Assembly: GCA_028554795.2 (NCBI GenBank)
Contig: CM068842.1
Location: 51,639,574-51,703,573 of the forward strand
From: Sinohyriopsis cumingii
Lineage: Eukaryota > Mollusca > Bivalvia > Unionida > Unionidae
Direction: 5' to 3'
DNA length: 64,000 bases
The first letter of the stretch is position 1. Every line of letters begins with the position of its first letter. This document shows, piece by piece, positions 46,111 through 55,204 of the stretch. The position numbers were made by a program, and so were the translations under genes. The notes below the pieces were generated by a model. It saw only the letters and a list, made by a program, of their open reading frames with translations. It made no database searches and was not told the DNA's origin.

Positions 46111-46585
46111 TATTTATTTGTTTAGTTTTCAAATAGTCATTGTACGCATCTGACATTAGTTTGAATTCAGAATCTGATATCGTAGCGTCGCTACTTTGCA
46201 CGTCTAACGATGATGATATCAGCGATGATAATTTCTGATATGCGGTCGTGGCTGTATTTAATTTTGTCGTGTAATCGTGTAATTTTGTGTTAGCACATGA
46301 TGATATTTTTTTTGCTATGATGCCGAAAACTTCAGCTGTTGTTGTGGCCGCGGAAACACAGATCGTGGCGGCGACTGCTGCAGTTACCGGAGTGACCGCT
46401 GATAGTATTGCTCCGGCAGATGCAACAACGGCAGATACTGAATAAACCATAATATCCAGCACTGTTATGCGGCGCTTGTATTTTTTTACTTTTTGACTAG
46501 TTACTTCGATGACAGTTTTTAACTCAGATTGCCACTCACGGACTTGATTGTATCGATATTGTTGAGCATCTGGCGTCGTTGACAT
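46013..46585 (-). CDS. Membrane protein with two hydrophobic helices
   Basis: 190 residues. A charged N-terminal helix (to residue 40, ending KKYKRRI) precedes two hydrophobic, Ala-rich segments (about 42-63 and 66-90), then a polar helical tail (TTAYQKLSSLISSS). The layout resembles SLATT-type two-helix membrane proteins, which form pores in other systems; that is only an analogy. The last 98 bp overlap the penton/spike-like gene in another frame. Copy 2 has no room for this gene between its penton-like and fibre remnants, so it may be a gain here. Confidence 0.6.
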   Translation of the reverse strand: MSTTPDAQQYRYNQVREWQSELKTVIEVTSQKVKKYKRRITVLDIMVYSVSAVVASAGAILSAVTPVTAAVAATICVSAATTTAEVFGIIAKKISSCANTKLHDYTTKLNTATTAYQKLSSLISSSLDVQSSDATISDSEFKLMSDAYNDYLKTKQINNVNRTASTNSHKHNTGKDHNDLSVLDDTRIRY

Positions 46586-46592
46586 TATTCAA

Positions 46593-47603
46593 TTACGCGG
46601 TAACCAATTGAGGCGTTGCAGCGACGAATTCCAAACAAAACCAGTAAGATGTTGCTGTTAAACTATCGTCCTCGGCTTCAAGCATAAATGTTTCCTCGGT
46701 TCCGCTGTTTAGTATTACAGTGCAAACCCCGGAATACTTATCGGTGGAATGTCTCCAAGGATATGTTGTGAAGATTTCAAATTTAGCGGCTGAAAACACA
46801 GACAACCTGTAAACACCGGTGGCTGTTGCTGTATATTTGATAGTGTTATTTTGTCGTGACCATGTTGCGAATCCCGATGATACCGTGAATACGATGTTGG
46901 TGATATGCCCCGGAGTAACTCCAGTGGGAACTTTAATCAAACTGGTTTTGTTAACGATATCAGGAATACCCGATACGATATCCTGCTGTGTTTGTTTGAT
47001 CGTGTTAATGTCGGTCTTTACATCAGCGAGTTTTACATCGACGACTGGAGGAGTCCCAAAGAACTTATCCACGACCTCATCAGTTTTTACGAAGTTTCTT
47101 CGAAATCTTGTAAACGCGCCCACGTGAACATCATGCTCTGCACGCAGCGTATTTAGTTTACCGTTGACGATGTCCACGTATTGTTTGTTTGACGCATCCT
47201 GGTCGGATTCGGGATTCGCTAACGCGGTTATTTTGTTGCCGCTCATGCTGAGTTCGCCTGTCATCGTGTCACCGGCTTTTTTCACACATTTATCAACACC
47301 TTTATCAATACTGTCTTTGATGCTTGCGATTGATATATTCGAGTCCTTGATCCGGCCGCCATCACTAAATGCAACGAAGTTATCCTTGGTAGCTCCAAGA
47401 ACTCTGCGAATTATATCATTCCACTTAATGTTGCTCGTTCTTAGTTTTCCTTGCCTGTCTTGGAAAATAGCAACTTCATCTGGGTCAACTCCAGCTATAT
47501 TCAAAAGATTATCGACTTCATCTTTGGTCGCATATTTTGAGAGATCAGCATCTGTGCTTGGTTTACCTCCTCGTGTGAAAGGTCTTCCGTAAATATCCAC
47601 CAT
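46593..47603 (-). CDS. Fibre/receptor-binding protein with phage-tail-fibre motif
   Basis: 336 residues. The N-terminal segment MVDIYGRPFTRGGK may anchor it to the capsid. Residues 108-144 hold the repeat KKAGDTMTGELSMSGNKI ... ASNKQYVD, a well-known trimeric-fibre motif of phage tail fibres. A helical shaft follows (KTDINTIKQTQQDI). The C-terminal 120 residues are beta-rich and resemble a compact head domain, the likely receptor contact. Starts AATAATG; 7 bp separate it from the membrane protein. A decayed relative with a second TMTGDL-like unit lies at 53055-53625. Confidence 0.8.
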   Translation of the reverse strand: MVDIYGRPFTRGGKPSTDADLSKYATKDEVDNLLNIAGVDPDEVAIFQDRQGKLRTSNIKWNDIIRRVLGATKDNFVAFSDGGRIKDSNISIASIKDSIDKGVDKCVKKAGDTMTGELSMSGNKITALANPESDQDASNKQYVDIVNGKLNTLRAEHDVHVGAFTRFRRNFVKTDEVVDKFFGTPPVVDVKLADVKTDINTIKQTQQDIVSGIPDIVNKTSLIKVPTGVTPGHITNIVFTVSSGFATWSRQNNTIKYTATATGVYRLSVFSAAKFEIFTTYPWRHSTDKYSGVCTVILNSGTEETFMLEAEDDSLTATSYWFCLEFVAATPQLVTA

Positions 47604-47621
47604 TATTCTTATTGCTGTTTT

Positions 47622-48062
47622 TCAAATGCTAGCATTTCTCGATGCGGTATATTCATACACTACTTTATGAGGAGGAGTTGCTGGATTTCTTGAGATTGCA
47701 TCAAGAACATTTAAAACCTCCCTCCCACAAATGGGCGGATCAATTAATGTTTGTGTTGGTAACGTCGACTGCCACACTGGAACATTAGAAAATCTGCTGA
47801 CATACTTGAGAAACTCAACTGGCGGTGCTAAACCGTACGAATCAAAATAGATAATTCCACGTGGATCGATCGCGTAAGCAACCCAGTGAGTTCCCGGACC
47901 ATCTTTGTTGTCGAGATTGATAATGCCAGTTTCTGGATTATTCGGTCGTTGCGGTAATTGATCTCGCATAAATACGCCTCTGAAATGTTTTACACGCAAT
48001 TTTTTAACAGCATCGAGTAAATCAAAATTGCTCAACGGCGTTAGAATTTTTTTGGATACCAT
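47622..48062 (-). CDS. Adenain-type maturation cysteine protease
   Basis: 146 residues, short but complete for the C5/Ulp1-like family that matures adenovirus and Polinton virions. Catalytic residues are visible in order: His59 in GTHWVAY, Asp74 in YFDSYG, Gln104 in LPTQTL and Cys112 in ICGREV. The likely substrates are the neighbouring pX-, pVI- and capsid proteins. Its start overlaps the end of the pX-like gene by 22 bp and, alone in this element, lacks the AATG-type upstream motif. It is therefore probably translated from a shared transcript. Confidence 0.95.
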   Translation of the reverse strand: MVSKKILTPLSNFDLLDAVKKLRVKHFRGVFMRDQLPQRPNNPETGIINLDNKDGPGTHWVAYAIDPRGIIYFDSYGLAPPVEFLKYVSRFSNVPVWQSTLPTQTLIDPPICGREVLNVLDAISRNPATPPHKVVYEYTASRNASI

Positions 48063-48484
48063 GATGGTGGAGTTCCTGGTAGTCTTAGACCGCGTCCCTT
48101 TTTTTTCTTGTATCCTTTTCCCGTTGCCTTTTTTAGTGCCATTCCAGCTGCAGTTCCAACTGCACCGAGTGCTGCGGCTTTTGCTACGGCTGGTGCTGCC
48201 GCGGCAATCAACGCCGGTATTGCTGCGAGAAGAGGAAATATTCCACCGGTTTTAGTCATGTCCTTGATAGCTGCAGCAGAGAAATCAAGTCGGACACCGG
48301 TTTTTGCTGTTAGTGCCTTATTAAAATGTTTAAGCTGAGTATTAGTCAACGACAATTTGTTTGGACCACCAGTAATCTGATCTCGTTTTAGTGTTATTGA
48401 TGTCCCGCACGTGCTTGCGTTCTTTGATTGCAATTTCTTCGTTTGACCGGAAGTCAAGGTGACATTAACATGACTGTATGACAT
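48041..48484 (-). CDS. pX-like core / pre-protein
   Basis: 147 residues. The N-terminal half is polar (TSGQTKKLQSKN, QITGGPNKLSLTNTQLKHF). Then comes KTGGIFPLLAAIPALIAAAAP, a hydrophobic Ala-rich helix, followed by GAVGTAAGMALKK and a strongly basic stretch GKGYKKKKGRG. This is the layout of adenovirus pX/core-type and adintovirus proteins that bind DNA and are cut by the viral protease. Starts ATATAATG. A decayed relative is at 54065-54513. Confidence 0.75.
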   Translation of the reverse strand: MSYSHVNVTLTSGQTKKLQSKNASTCGTSITLKRDQITGGPNKLSLTNTQLKHFNKALTAKTGVRLDFSAAAIKDMTKTGGIFPLLAAIPALIAAAAPAVAKAAALGAVGTAAGMALKKATGKGYKKKKGRGLRLPGTPPSWYPKKF

Positions 48485-48511
48485 TATATCCTAAGTTTGA
48501 TTTTAATTGCG

Positions 48512-49852
48512 TTACATATTCTCGATTGGAGCGTCGATGACCCTCATTCGTCCGCCAACACCTTCAAGCAGCATTGCTTTATCGGAGAGTATGACAGCAA
48601 TCGCTCTGTAACCACCAGCAGGAACACCTACACGAGCTCGGAAATGTAGGTCGACAACAGATTGTTTAACCAGATCAAGATGTTCCAGCGAAAAGTAATA
48701 AATCGGATATAAACTCATAAAGTCTCGCTGTGATATTTGCAGGCCAGTGTCTACATTAAGGTCGCGCCCCATAAATGACATCAGACGATGATACGCGCGT
48801 GCGACACGATGATGTTCGAAATCTATTAATATATCCTCAGATGGCTCCTGATGCCCATTTATTCTCAACGAAACTTCAGAAACTCCAAGTGTATCAAATA
48901 CCATTGGATTTCTTTCCTGGCTATCTGTTCTAGCACGGTATTGAAATGCAATGAAAATATGTCGTGGTGCTGATACTCCTTGTTGCGATGATATATGCCA
49001 TGTAAACAACCCACCATTATCACCCTGAATAACGTCTGTGGTTGTTGTTTTCCAGGATAGCAGTGATTTACCGCCCGTGTCCATGAAAGACAACAGTCGT
49101 TGTTCTTCGGTGATTGACGGAGACAACACTGGCATCCACAACCACAGTTTAGTTAGTATTACCTGACCAGGGGCAACAGCAGCATCTCGCCAGATAGCGT
49201 CATTATCATCAGGTTTTCGCACAAGTACAACTGTGTGTTTGGCACCGAATATGACCTTGTGGACATCTCTGCAGAATCCAAAGATGTGAGACAATGGAAT
49301 CACACCTGAGAACTCTTCATCTCCACTTAACATCGATCTACGTGTTGCAAAACCCAAATTAAAATTTTCGTTCATCGATGCAACTGCGTCACCGGCATTA
49401 TTCATTGTTACATTCCTGTTCTCGGGGCTGTCGGTTATATCCTTTGCAAACATCATTGATGGTCCGGCTGATCTGGTGTAATCATCCGAGTATCTCGCCA
49501 ACCCGAGAATTGTTGTGGCAACGTCGACGTTATCATGAATTGTTTCAATTTCTTTTCCATCTATCATGTAAATAGCGGATTTAAATAACGCCATGATGCC
49601 GTTGTTAACAAATCCAACTCGGTCGCCGATTCCGTAGTTAGTGTTATCATTCTTTAAAAGCCTACCTTCAACTTCGATGAAGGCCTCAGCGGGCAAGAAG
49701 TATCTACTTGTATCCTGGACCTGTAGTTCAATTCTTCCGCGTTGGTTAGGATCACGTGCTTCATAAGAATAATATTGAAAATCACGTACAGAATCATCTT
49801 TAAGTACTGGTTTGGACATATCAAACGCGTCATTGGATTTTCGTGCAAACAT
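48512..49852 (-). CDS. Major capsid protein (double jelly-roll type)
   Basis: 446 residues from the ATG in AATAATAATG (49852); an upstream start at 49903 is less likely given that motif. Features of Polinton/adintovirus capsid proteins: the early block VRDFQYYSYEARDPN and RIELQVQDTSRYFLP, the SHIFGFCRDVHKVIFGAKHTVVLVR segment (described, about residues 187-212) and the C-terminal block around SLYPIYYFSLEHLDL. Two eight-stranded jelly rolls would fit the length; the fold is inferred. It would form hexon-like trimers. Relatives are broken at 54640-55200 and 61160-61830. Confidence 0.88.
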   Translation of the reverse strand: MFARKSNDAFDMSKPVLKDDSVRDFQYYSYEARDPNQRGRIELQVQDTSRYFLPAEAFIEVEGRLLKNDNTNYGIGDRVGFVNNGIMALFKSAIYMIDGKEIETIHDNVDVATTILGLARYSDDYTRSAGPSMMFAKDITDSPENRNVTMNNAGDAVASMNENFNLGFATRRSMLSGDEEFSGVIPLSHIFGFCRDVHKVIFGAKHTVVLVRKPDDNDAIWRDAAVAPGQVILTKLWLWMPVLSPSITEEQRLLSFMDTGGKSLLSWKTTTTDVIQGDNGGLFTWHISSQQGVSAPRHIFIAFQYRARTDSQERNPMVFDTLGVSEVSLRINGHQEPSEDILIDFEHHRVARAYHRLMSFMGRDLNVDTGLQISQRDFMSLYPIYYFSLEHLDLVKQSVVDLHFRARVGVPAGGYRAIAVILSDKAMLLEGVGGRMRVIDAPIENM

Positions 49853-49889
49853 TATTATTATTTGTGATGATCTAATTAAAATGTTATCG

Positions 49890-50348
49890 TCACCGGAAAC
49901 CACTACCAGCTATCAAATTAGCAGTTACACTATCTTGCAACGCTTTGGAGGTAATTCCTGCTGTTGCGATCTCAGCTAATTTCTGATTTACGGCCTTATT
50001 TACTACGCTACTAACATTTGCCGGCATAGCTTCAGTGGATGGTAGTTTTACTGGCACCAACCTCTCGACTGGGTTTTTTTTTCGTATCAGCTGTGCTAGT
50101 CGATCCTTGATTGATTGAAATGCTTTCCCGGCAAGACTACCAACAGTGCCAATGGCTTTATCCTTGACAACATCAGCGGCTTTCATCGCGAATTGTTTTG
50201 CTAACGGTCCAGCTTTCGGAGCGATTCTTGTGACTAAATCCCTAACAACATCACCGACTCCATCTCCGTAAACAACCTCGTATACTGGTAATCGTGAGTT
50301 TACTACTCTGACACTTCTTGGTCTGCGAAAAGAATCGTGTAGTATCAT
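49890..50348 (-). CDS. pVI-like minor virion protein
   Basis: 152 residues. After a short basic lead (FRRPRSVRVVNSR) comes VYEVVYGDGVGDVVRDLV. VYGD-G resembles an adenain cleavage site ([MIL]-x-G-x-G) and would release an amphipathic helix, as in adenovirus pVI. A helical basic stretch follows (IKDRLAQLIRKK), and the C-terminus is NLIAGSGFR. Known role of the model protein: membrane lysis and protease cofactor. Starts AATAAAATG. Identification is by layout, not strong similarity. Confidence 0.6.
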   Translation of the reverse strand: MILHDSFRRPRSVRVVNSRLPVYEVVYGDGVGDVVRDLVTRIAPKAGPLAKQFAMKAADVVKDKAIGTVGSLAGKAFQSIKDRLAQLIRKKNPVERLVPVKLPSTEAMPANVSSVVNKAVNQKLAEIATAGITSKALQDSVTANLIAGSGFR

Positions 50349-50397
50349 TTTATTTAATTATTGTTTATCTAACTGAATTTGCTAGCAAATTTAATTA

Positions 50398-51432
50398 TTA
50401 GTCGCTGTGGTAACCGTCTGCGAGTTCATCAATGAGCCCCCGGTAGATGCTGATATCCATGATGCCACGCTGAAATAGTCTCTGACAGATATCTGCGGCT
50501 TCATTTATAATTTCCGGAGAATTGTTTCCGGCACGTCTTCCTCCGATGAGAACTTCCAACCGTGATACATCATCGATGATATTATTAGGGCAGGCAATAA
50601 AACCGGATCCTAAACCCTCCCCTGTTGATGGTACAATTCTTGGGGATAAAATGTCTTGAGGCAAACTTTCAGAAGATGTTGTTAAGCTAATTATCGGCGA
50701 CCTAGTTTGTTTGAATTTTTGGCCGCGCGGACTTCCTTCAGATGCAGCCTCGTATTCACTTAACGGAGTTAGGTCAGGATCTATTGCTCTTCGCCGTGAA
50801 GGATATTGTTGTCGTTCTGTGTGTTGCAACGGTGATTTTTCTTCTTGAGGTTGCGATGGTGGAATTTCAAGTTTACGTATAGCATCTACAAGTCTATCGT
50901 ATTTTGTATCGTCCCTGCTGATTTGTTTTTTATTTTCACGTATACGATACGAATATTTGATAAAATTATCATCTGTCATAGAACCGTGTTCTGGGTTTAA
51001 AGACACATCTCTTCTAATCAATCCTAACAGTATTGTCTCAGGTAATTTCTCTTCTGGTACATTTTTAAGAAGTTCAATATAATCCGGCGTAAATCTTTTG
51101 GCGGGGTCAGTAATTCTCCCTGTTACTCGCTTACCAGCAGGTACTGACACAACAACTTCATCGGGTGGAGGCGGGGGTTTAAGTCCAGCTGAAATATCCT
51201 GTAAAATTTTCCTTTGCTCTATTAAAGCCTCTTTGGTAACAGCTGCGGATTTTTCAGTAGCTTTGGTCACGGGTTTAAATAATTCCTCCGTAGTCTCTGC
51301 AAAGCCTTCCCGTGCTTGCTGTCTTAGTTGTAATTTTTGTCTGACACTATCACGGACAGGAAGAAATTTCTGAATTGCTTCGAGACGTTCTCGAGCTAAT
51401 CTAGTCGTATGTGCTTCTCCAATATCTGCCAT
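50398..51432 (-). CDS. Coiled-coil virion-associated protein, unknown
   Basis: 344 residues, first gene of the minus-strand block, starting AAATAATG 29 bp inside the right TIR. The N-terminal third is helical and charged (RLARERLEAIQKFL, EQRKILQDISAGL). A poly-proline LKPPPPPDE (about 84-92) and a Ser/Pro/Arg-rich linker (about 195-260) lead to a short C-terminal domain (LEVLIGGRRAG, AADICQRLFQRGI). No enzyme motif. Position suggests a minor capsid or cement protein like adenovirus IIIa; this is only an analogy. Confidence 0.6.
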   Translation of the reverse strand: MADIGEAHTTRLARERLEAIQKFLPVRDSVRQKLQLRQQAREGFAETTEELFKPVTKATEKSAAVTKEALIEQRKILQDISAGLKPPPPPDEVVVSVPAGKRVTGRITDPAKRFTPDYIELLKNVPEEKLPETILLGLIRRDVSLNPEHGSMTDDNFIKYSYRIRENKKQISRDDTKYDRLVDAIRKLEIPPSQPQEEKSPLQHTERQQYPSRRRAIDPDLTPLSEYEAASEGSPRGQKFKQTRSPIISLTTSSESLPQDILSPRIVPSTGEGLGSGFIACPNNIIDDVSRLEVLIGGRRAGNNSPEIINEAADICQRLFQRGIMDISIYRGLIDELADGYHSD

Positions 51433-51461
51433 TATTTATTTGTCAATGATTTAATTCCGCT

Positions 51462-51771
51462 AACATAAAAATGTTTTTCCTTGGAAACTCATTTCCCAGA
51501 GCAGCAGAGGGGATGGACCCGACCCATGGATTTTTCAATAACGACCCCGCCACGGAAACTGTTTCAGATTTATTGAAGTAACCCAAGTTGTCAGTGCAAA
51601 CTCAACGAGTTTGTCCCTGGAAACTCTTCGAGTTTTCGGGGGACATTTTTTTTTGTCCTGTATTCTGAATAGAAGGGTTTATTTCGTCGAAATAAGCCCT
51701 CTATCGAGGAATAGTTTCCTGGAGGGGTTTATTGTGCAAAAAGTTTCGGTCTGTACAGCCCCTCTGCTGCT
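51462..51771 (-). repeat. Right terminal inverted repeat, 310 bp
   Basis: The reverse complement of 35684-35993, with no mismatch found by eye. It ends CTGCTGCT, directly followed by the CAAAT target duplicate. Confidence 0.95.
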
Positions 51772-53050
51772 CAAATTAGATTTACAGAAATCGTCGACAT
51801 GACGTTGACAATACCCGGCGATACATGACGACACCACCATCCGGATCGTTATTATGTCGGAGAATTACCGGAAGACCCCACTTTTTTCCGTGTGGTGTAA
51901 ATTCTTAGAAAGTGTTCGTCAATTAAGTCATTGATTTTCTGTTGTAATTTATCGATTTGAACCCATTGTATTTTGAATTTGGGCAGTTTGTCTAAGGTGA
52001 TCTTGAAATAATCAAGAAAATGAGTTTTGTATGACACTCCTTTTATTTTCACATGTCTCCAGTTGTTAATCACTGACTCTACTAGAGGTTTTTTTAAAAC
52101 AAATTCTAATTCATATTCTATTGCCCATACTTTCTGCAGAAATAAAACAATTGTTTTTATTTGTTTATCAAAAATTCGAATATTAAATCTTCTAGGGTAC
52201 TGTTTTATATACTCAATAATTTCTCTTATCAGTTCATGTTGAGGAAATTCGCAGTGAATCTTCCATAAGATATATGTGATCTCTAAAATAATTCAATTCA
52301 CGCACAGGTAATTTCACCGGTTTCCTAATATCTTCAAGTCTGGAATCTGGTACATTTACCAGGGTACGACCATCGTGTAGGATAAGTACTTGATTTAAAT
52401 ATTATACGTGAGGGAACAAATCCTCTTTGAAACACGATAATACAAATAATGGTTAAAATAATCTTCGATGGCCTTTATTATTTTCTCTGGAAACAAATCA
52501 AATTTTTGTGGTTCTGATTTTTGTATAGCAACAACTGGTGCTACCAACGGTCATCCCAGCACTGTTCTGATGGCCGACTTATACATGTCAGCGGCATAAT
52601 TTGATTCCTCAGAATCCTCCACTGATCTCTTAATGGCGACGTTCAACGTTGGCTCGTGTACCTTGATAATGATCTTTGATTCTTTTCCTGTTATTGATTT
52701 AATTTTACGCTGAAGTTCGTCATTGATTTGTTCGATTTGAGATGATCATGCTGGTACGCTGACGACTCTCCGATCTGGGATTGGCTGCCCATTCTCATCA
52801 AGCTTGGTTTTATGCGATAATACCAGTGCATTGTTAGCGTCTAATCCATCAAAAGATTCTTCACTGATATTAGGCGAACTATAATAAAGTCGTAATTGTG
52901 CCAATGCAATTTCAAATGACCGACCATTATGATCCTTTATCGGAGTTGGAAATTAAATATCGAATTCTGGCTGTGTTCATGTTGCTGATGTCGTTGTGGT
53001 CGTCGGTGGTGTTGTGTTAGCGATGATCCGCTCAGCGAATTCAGCGAGCT
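51772..53050 (-). pseudogene. Copy 2: penton/spike-like gene, main part (right of the insertion)
   Basis: The minus-strand frames match the intact protein at 44686-46110 from near its start (TTPPTTTTTSAT..TQPEFDI; then EIALAQLRLYYSSPN; SKIIIKVHEPTLN; IQKINDL-like block IDKLQQKINDLIDEHF) to SPGIVNV, where the 16-kb element interrupts. Several stops and frameshifts predate or follow that insertion. The remaining C-terminal part is at 35487-35683. Confidence 0.85.
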
Positions 53051-53054
53051 TAAT

Positions 53055-53625
53055 GTTGAGGAACCATGGATTGCTTCTTTGCATCTTCATCGTTTGATTT
53101 TGGTTCTCTCACATTACCAATGCTATTTCCGCTCAAGTCGAGATCACCAGTCATTGTATCACTGGCTTTATCAACACATTTACTGATCTCAGTTTTGATT
53201 GTATAGCTGTTGTTGTCCACGTATTATTTTTGTTGCTATATCATCGTCTGATTTTGGTTTCCATACTGATAACTGCATTTCTGCTTATGTTGAGATCGCC
53301 ATACATTATTACTCCAATTTTTCTAATACGGTGAGCAAACTTTCCCATGATTGTTAAAAATTGATTCCTTCGAATTTTCAATTTTATCGGTTTTAGTAAA
53401 CATCGCTAAGTTATCTTCGGCCGCCTCCGTAATTCGCAGAATAATATCTTTCAACGAGATATTGCTCGTTTTTAACTGTCCTTGCTGTTCCTGAAAAACA
53501 ACAATTTCATTTGGGTCAACATCGGTGAGACGCATCTGCAAGTTCATCTCGTGTTGCATATTTGGATAAACCAATGTCACCCAGGGGCTTCCAGCCAGCA
53601 GCTCTTCCATAAATATCTACCATTA
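53055..53625 (-). pseudogene. Copy 2: fibre gene, decayed
   Basis: A start-like ATG in GTTTATAATGG (about 53622) and LTDVDPNEIVVFQEQQGQLK match the intact fibre's N-terminal region (GVDPDEVAIFQDRQGKLR). Farther on are DTMTGDLDLSGN and a second, poorer unit of the same motif. The head domain is missing. Confidence 0.82.
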
Positions 53626-53649
53626 TAAACAATTAGTCTTTTTAAAACG

Positions 53650-54064
53650 ACATTGGATGGCTTAGCCGTCTGGTGGTATATGCATATGCACAACTTTATG
53701 ATGAGGCGATGATGACCTTGACACAGCATTAAGTACAGCAAATCTTTCTAGAGCGCATATTGGTGGATCCGTTATTGTATGTGTTAGTAATGTGAAAACC
53801 AGATTGGTATGCCACCGTCAATGCCACAATAACGTAAAAATTCTTTTGGTGTCGACAATCCATACGAATCTTTTCTAACTAAGCAACACCACAACCGCGT
53901 ATGCAACCTAATGAGTACCTGGGCCAGAACATCCATCGAGATTAATGATACCAGTTTCAACATGGTTTTGGTTTTTTCCGGTAACTGTTCACGCATGAAA
54001 ACACCTCTGAAGTTTTGTATGTTTAATTGCCTTGCAGCATTAAGTAAGCCAAAATTGGACATGG
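53650..54064 (-). pseudogene. Copy 2: maturation protease, decayed
   Basis: MSNFGLLNAARQLNIQNFRG and FMREQLP match the intact protease. The DSYGLSTPKEFLRY segment keeps the catalytic Asp region. Frameshifts fall between the His and Asp motifs and before the Cys region (ICALERFAVLNAV-like near 53730). Confidence 0.82.
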
Positions 54065-54513
54065 GAAGCTTTAACGAAGATTCTTTGGCAATCTCATACC
54101 TTGACTACACCGCGTTTCTGGTAATCTTAGAATCCGTCCTTATTTTGAGGTGTGCTGTTGCTTTTTTCAGTTCCATACCGGCAGCGGTTCCAACGGCACC
54201 AAGTGCATCTGCTTTTACAATAGCTGGAACGTCTGCTGAAATTAGCGCTGGTAATACTGCTAGAAACGGAAATATACCGCTAGTTTTTCTTGTGTCGCTG
54301 ATCGCATTTGTAGAAAGATCAAGTGGAACGCCGGTTTTAATTTCTTGCCGTCATTGTATTGTTTGAGCTGACATTCAGTCAACTGTAGTTTATTTGGACC
54401 CTACAACGCCGCTGATTTCAGAGTTATTTTTGACCCAGAATTCTTCTTCGATGCGGATTACGGTTTTTTAATCTGTCCAGGTGTCAGAATAACATATACG
54501 TTATGATATGACA
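54065..54513 (-). pseudogene. Copy 2: pX-like gene, decayed
   Basis: It starts in TTATAATG. It retains a TSGIFPFLAVLPALISA-type hydrophobic helix and DALGAVGTAAGMELKKAT, nearly the same as the intact gene. The basic tail is damaged. Confidence 0.8.
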
Positions 54514-54561
54514 TTATAACATCATGAATGATCTAATTACAGATCTCTTGGGATCCAATTA

Positions 54562-54632
54562 CATGTTTGGAAAACACTTACATATTCGGAAAACATTTAC
54601 ATGTTCGGAAAACATTTACATGTCCGGATAAC
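54562..54632. repeat. 22-bp tandem repeat, about 3.5 units
   Basis: The unit is ACATGTTCGGAAAACATTT with small changes. It lies just downstream of the capsid remnant, where the intact element has no repeat. Confidence 0.85.
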
Positions 54633-54639
54633 ACAAATT

Positions 54640-55200
54640 TTCTACGGGTGCATCAATCACTCTCATTCGTCCGCCATCATCTTCAGGCAACATTGTTTTG
54701 TCTGACAGTATAACAGTGAATGCTCTGTAACCAACAGCTGGTAATCGTGTTATACGAGGTGTATGTCAACGACAGATAGTCTAAACAAATCCAAATATTC
54801 CAGTGACAAATAACAGATCAGATGCAGAGTCGAGAAATCACACTGAGATATCTGGAAACCAGAATCAACCTTCGGTTCACGCCCCATAAATGACATCAAC
54901 CGACGATACTAATTTGCAACATGATTGTTTTCAAAATTTAATAACACTGCTTTGGATGGTTCGTGATGTCCATTTACTTTCAGAGAGACTTCACTATAAA
55001 AAAAACATTGTTCTTCAACGAGTGATGGAATCATCGTTGACATCAACAATGAAAGTTGTGTCAATCTCACTTTACCGGCACCAACTGTATTAAGTCGCCA
55101 GATTGCATCGTTGTCGGTGGCTTTTCTGACAAGGACCTCTGCGTGTTTCGTATCAAAACGTTTCTAACATGTCTGCAGAATCCAGATATGGGTTGGGATA
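54640..55200 (-). pseudogene. Copy 2: capsid gene, 3' half only
   Basis: Minus-strand fragments match the C-terminal half of the intact capsid protein: GFCRHVRNVLI near the broken end, MSFMGREPKVDSGFQISQ and the terminal GRMRVIDAP. The match stops abruptly near 55200, where polymerase sequence of copy 3 begins on the other strand, marking a rearrangement junction. Confidence 0.8.
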
Positions 55201-55204
55201 CATT

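Larger units (their letters stand above)
35684..51771. mobile_element. Intact Polinton/adintovirus-like element, 16,088 bp
   Basis: The borders are set by gapless 310-bp inverted repeats beginning AGCAGCAGAGGGGCTGT at both ends, flanked by CAAAT direct repeats (35679-35683 and 51772-51776). It encodes the four hallmark genes of this group (DDE integrase, FtsK/A32-type ATPase, adenain-type protease, double-jelly-roll capsid protein) plus pVI-, pX- and fibre-like proteins. Nearly all genes are open. The lack of visible TIR divergence suggests recent insertion or repair. The established Polinton pattern is AG...TC ends with a 6-bp duplication, so a 5-bp duplication is a small departure. Confidence 0.95.
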
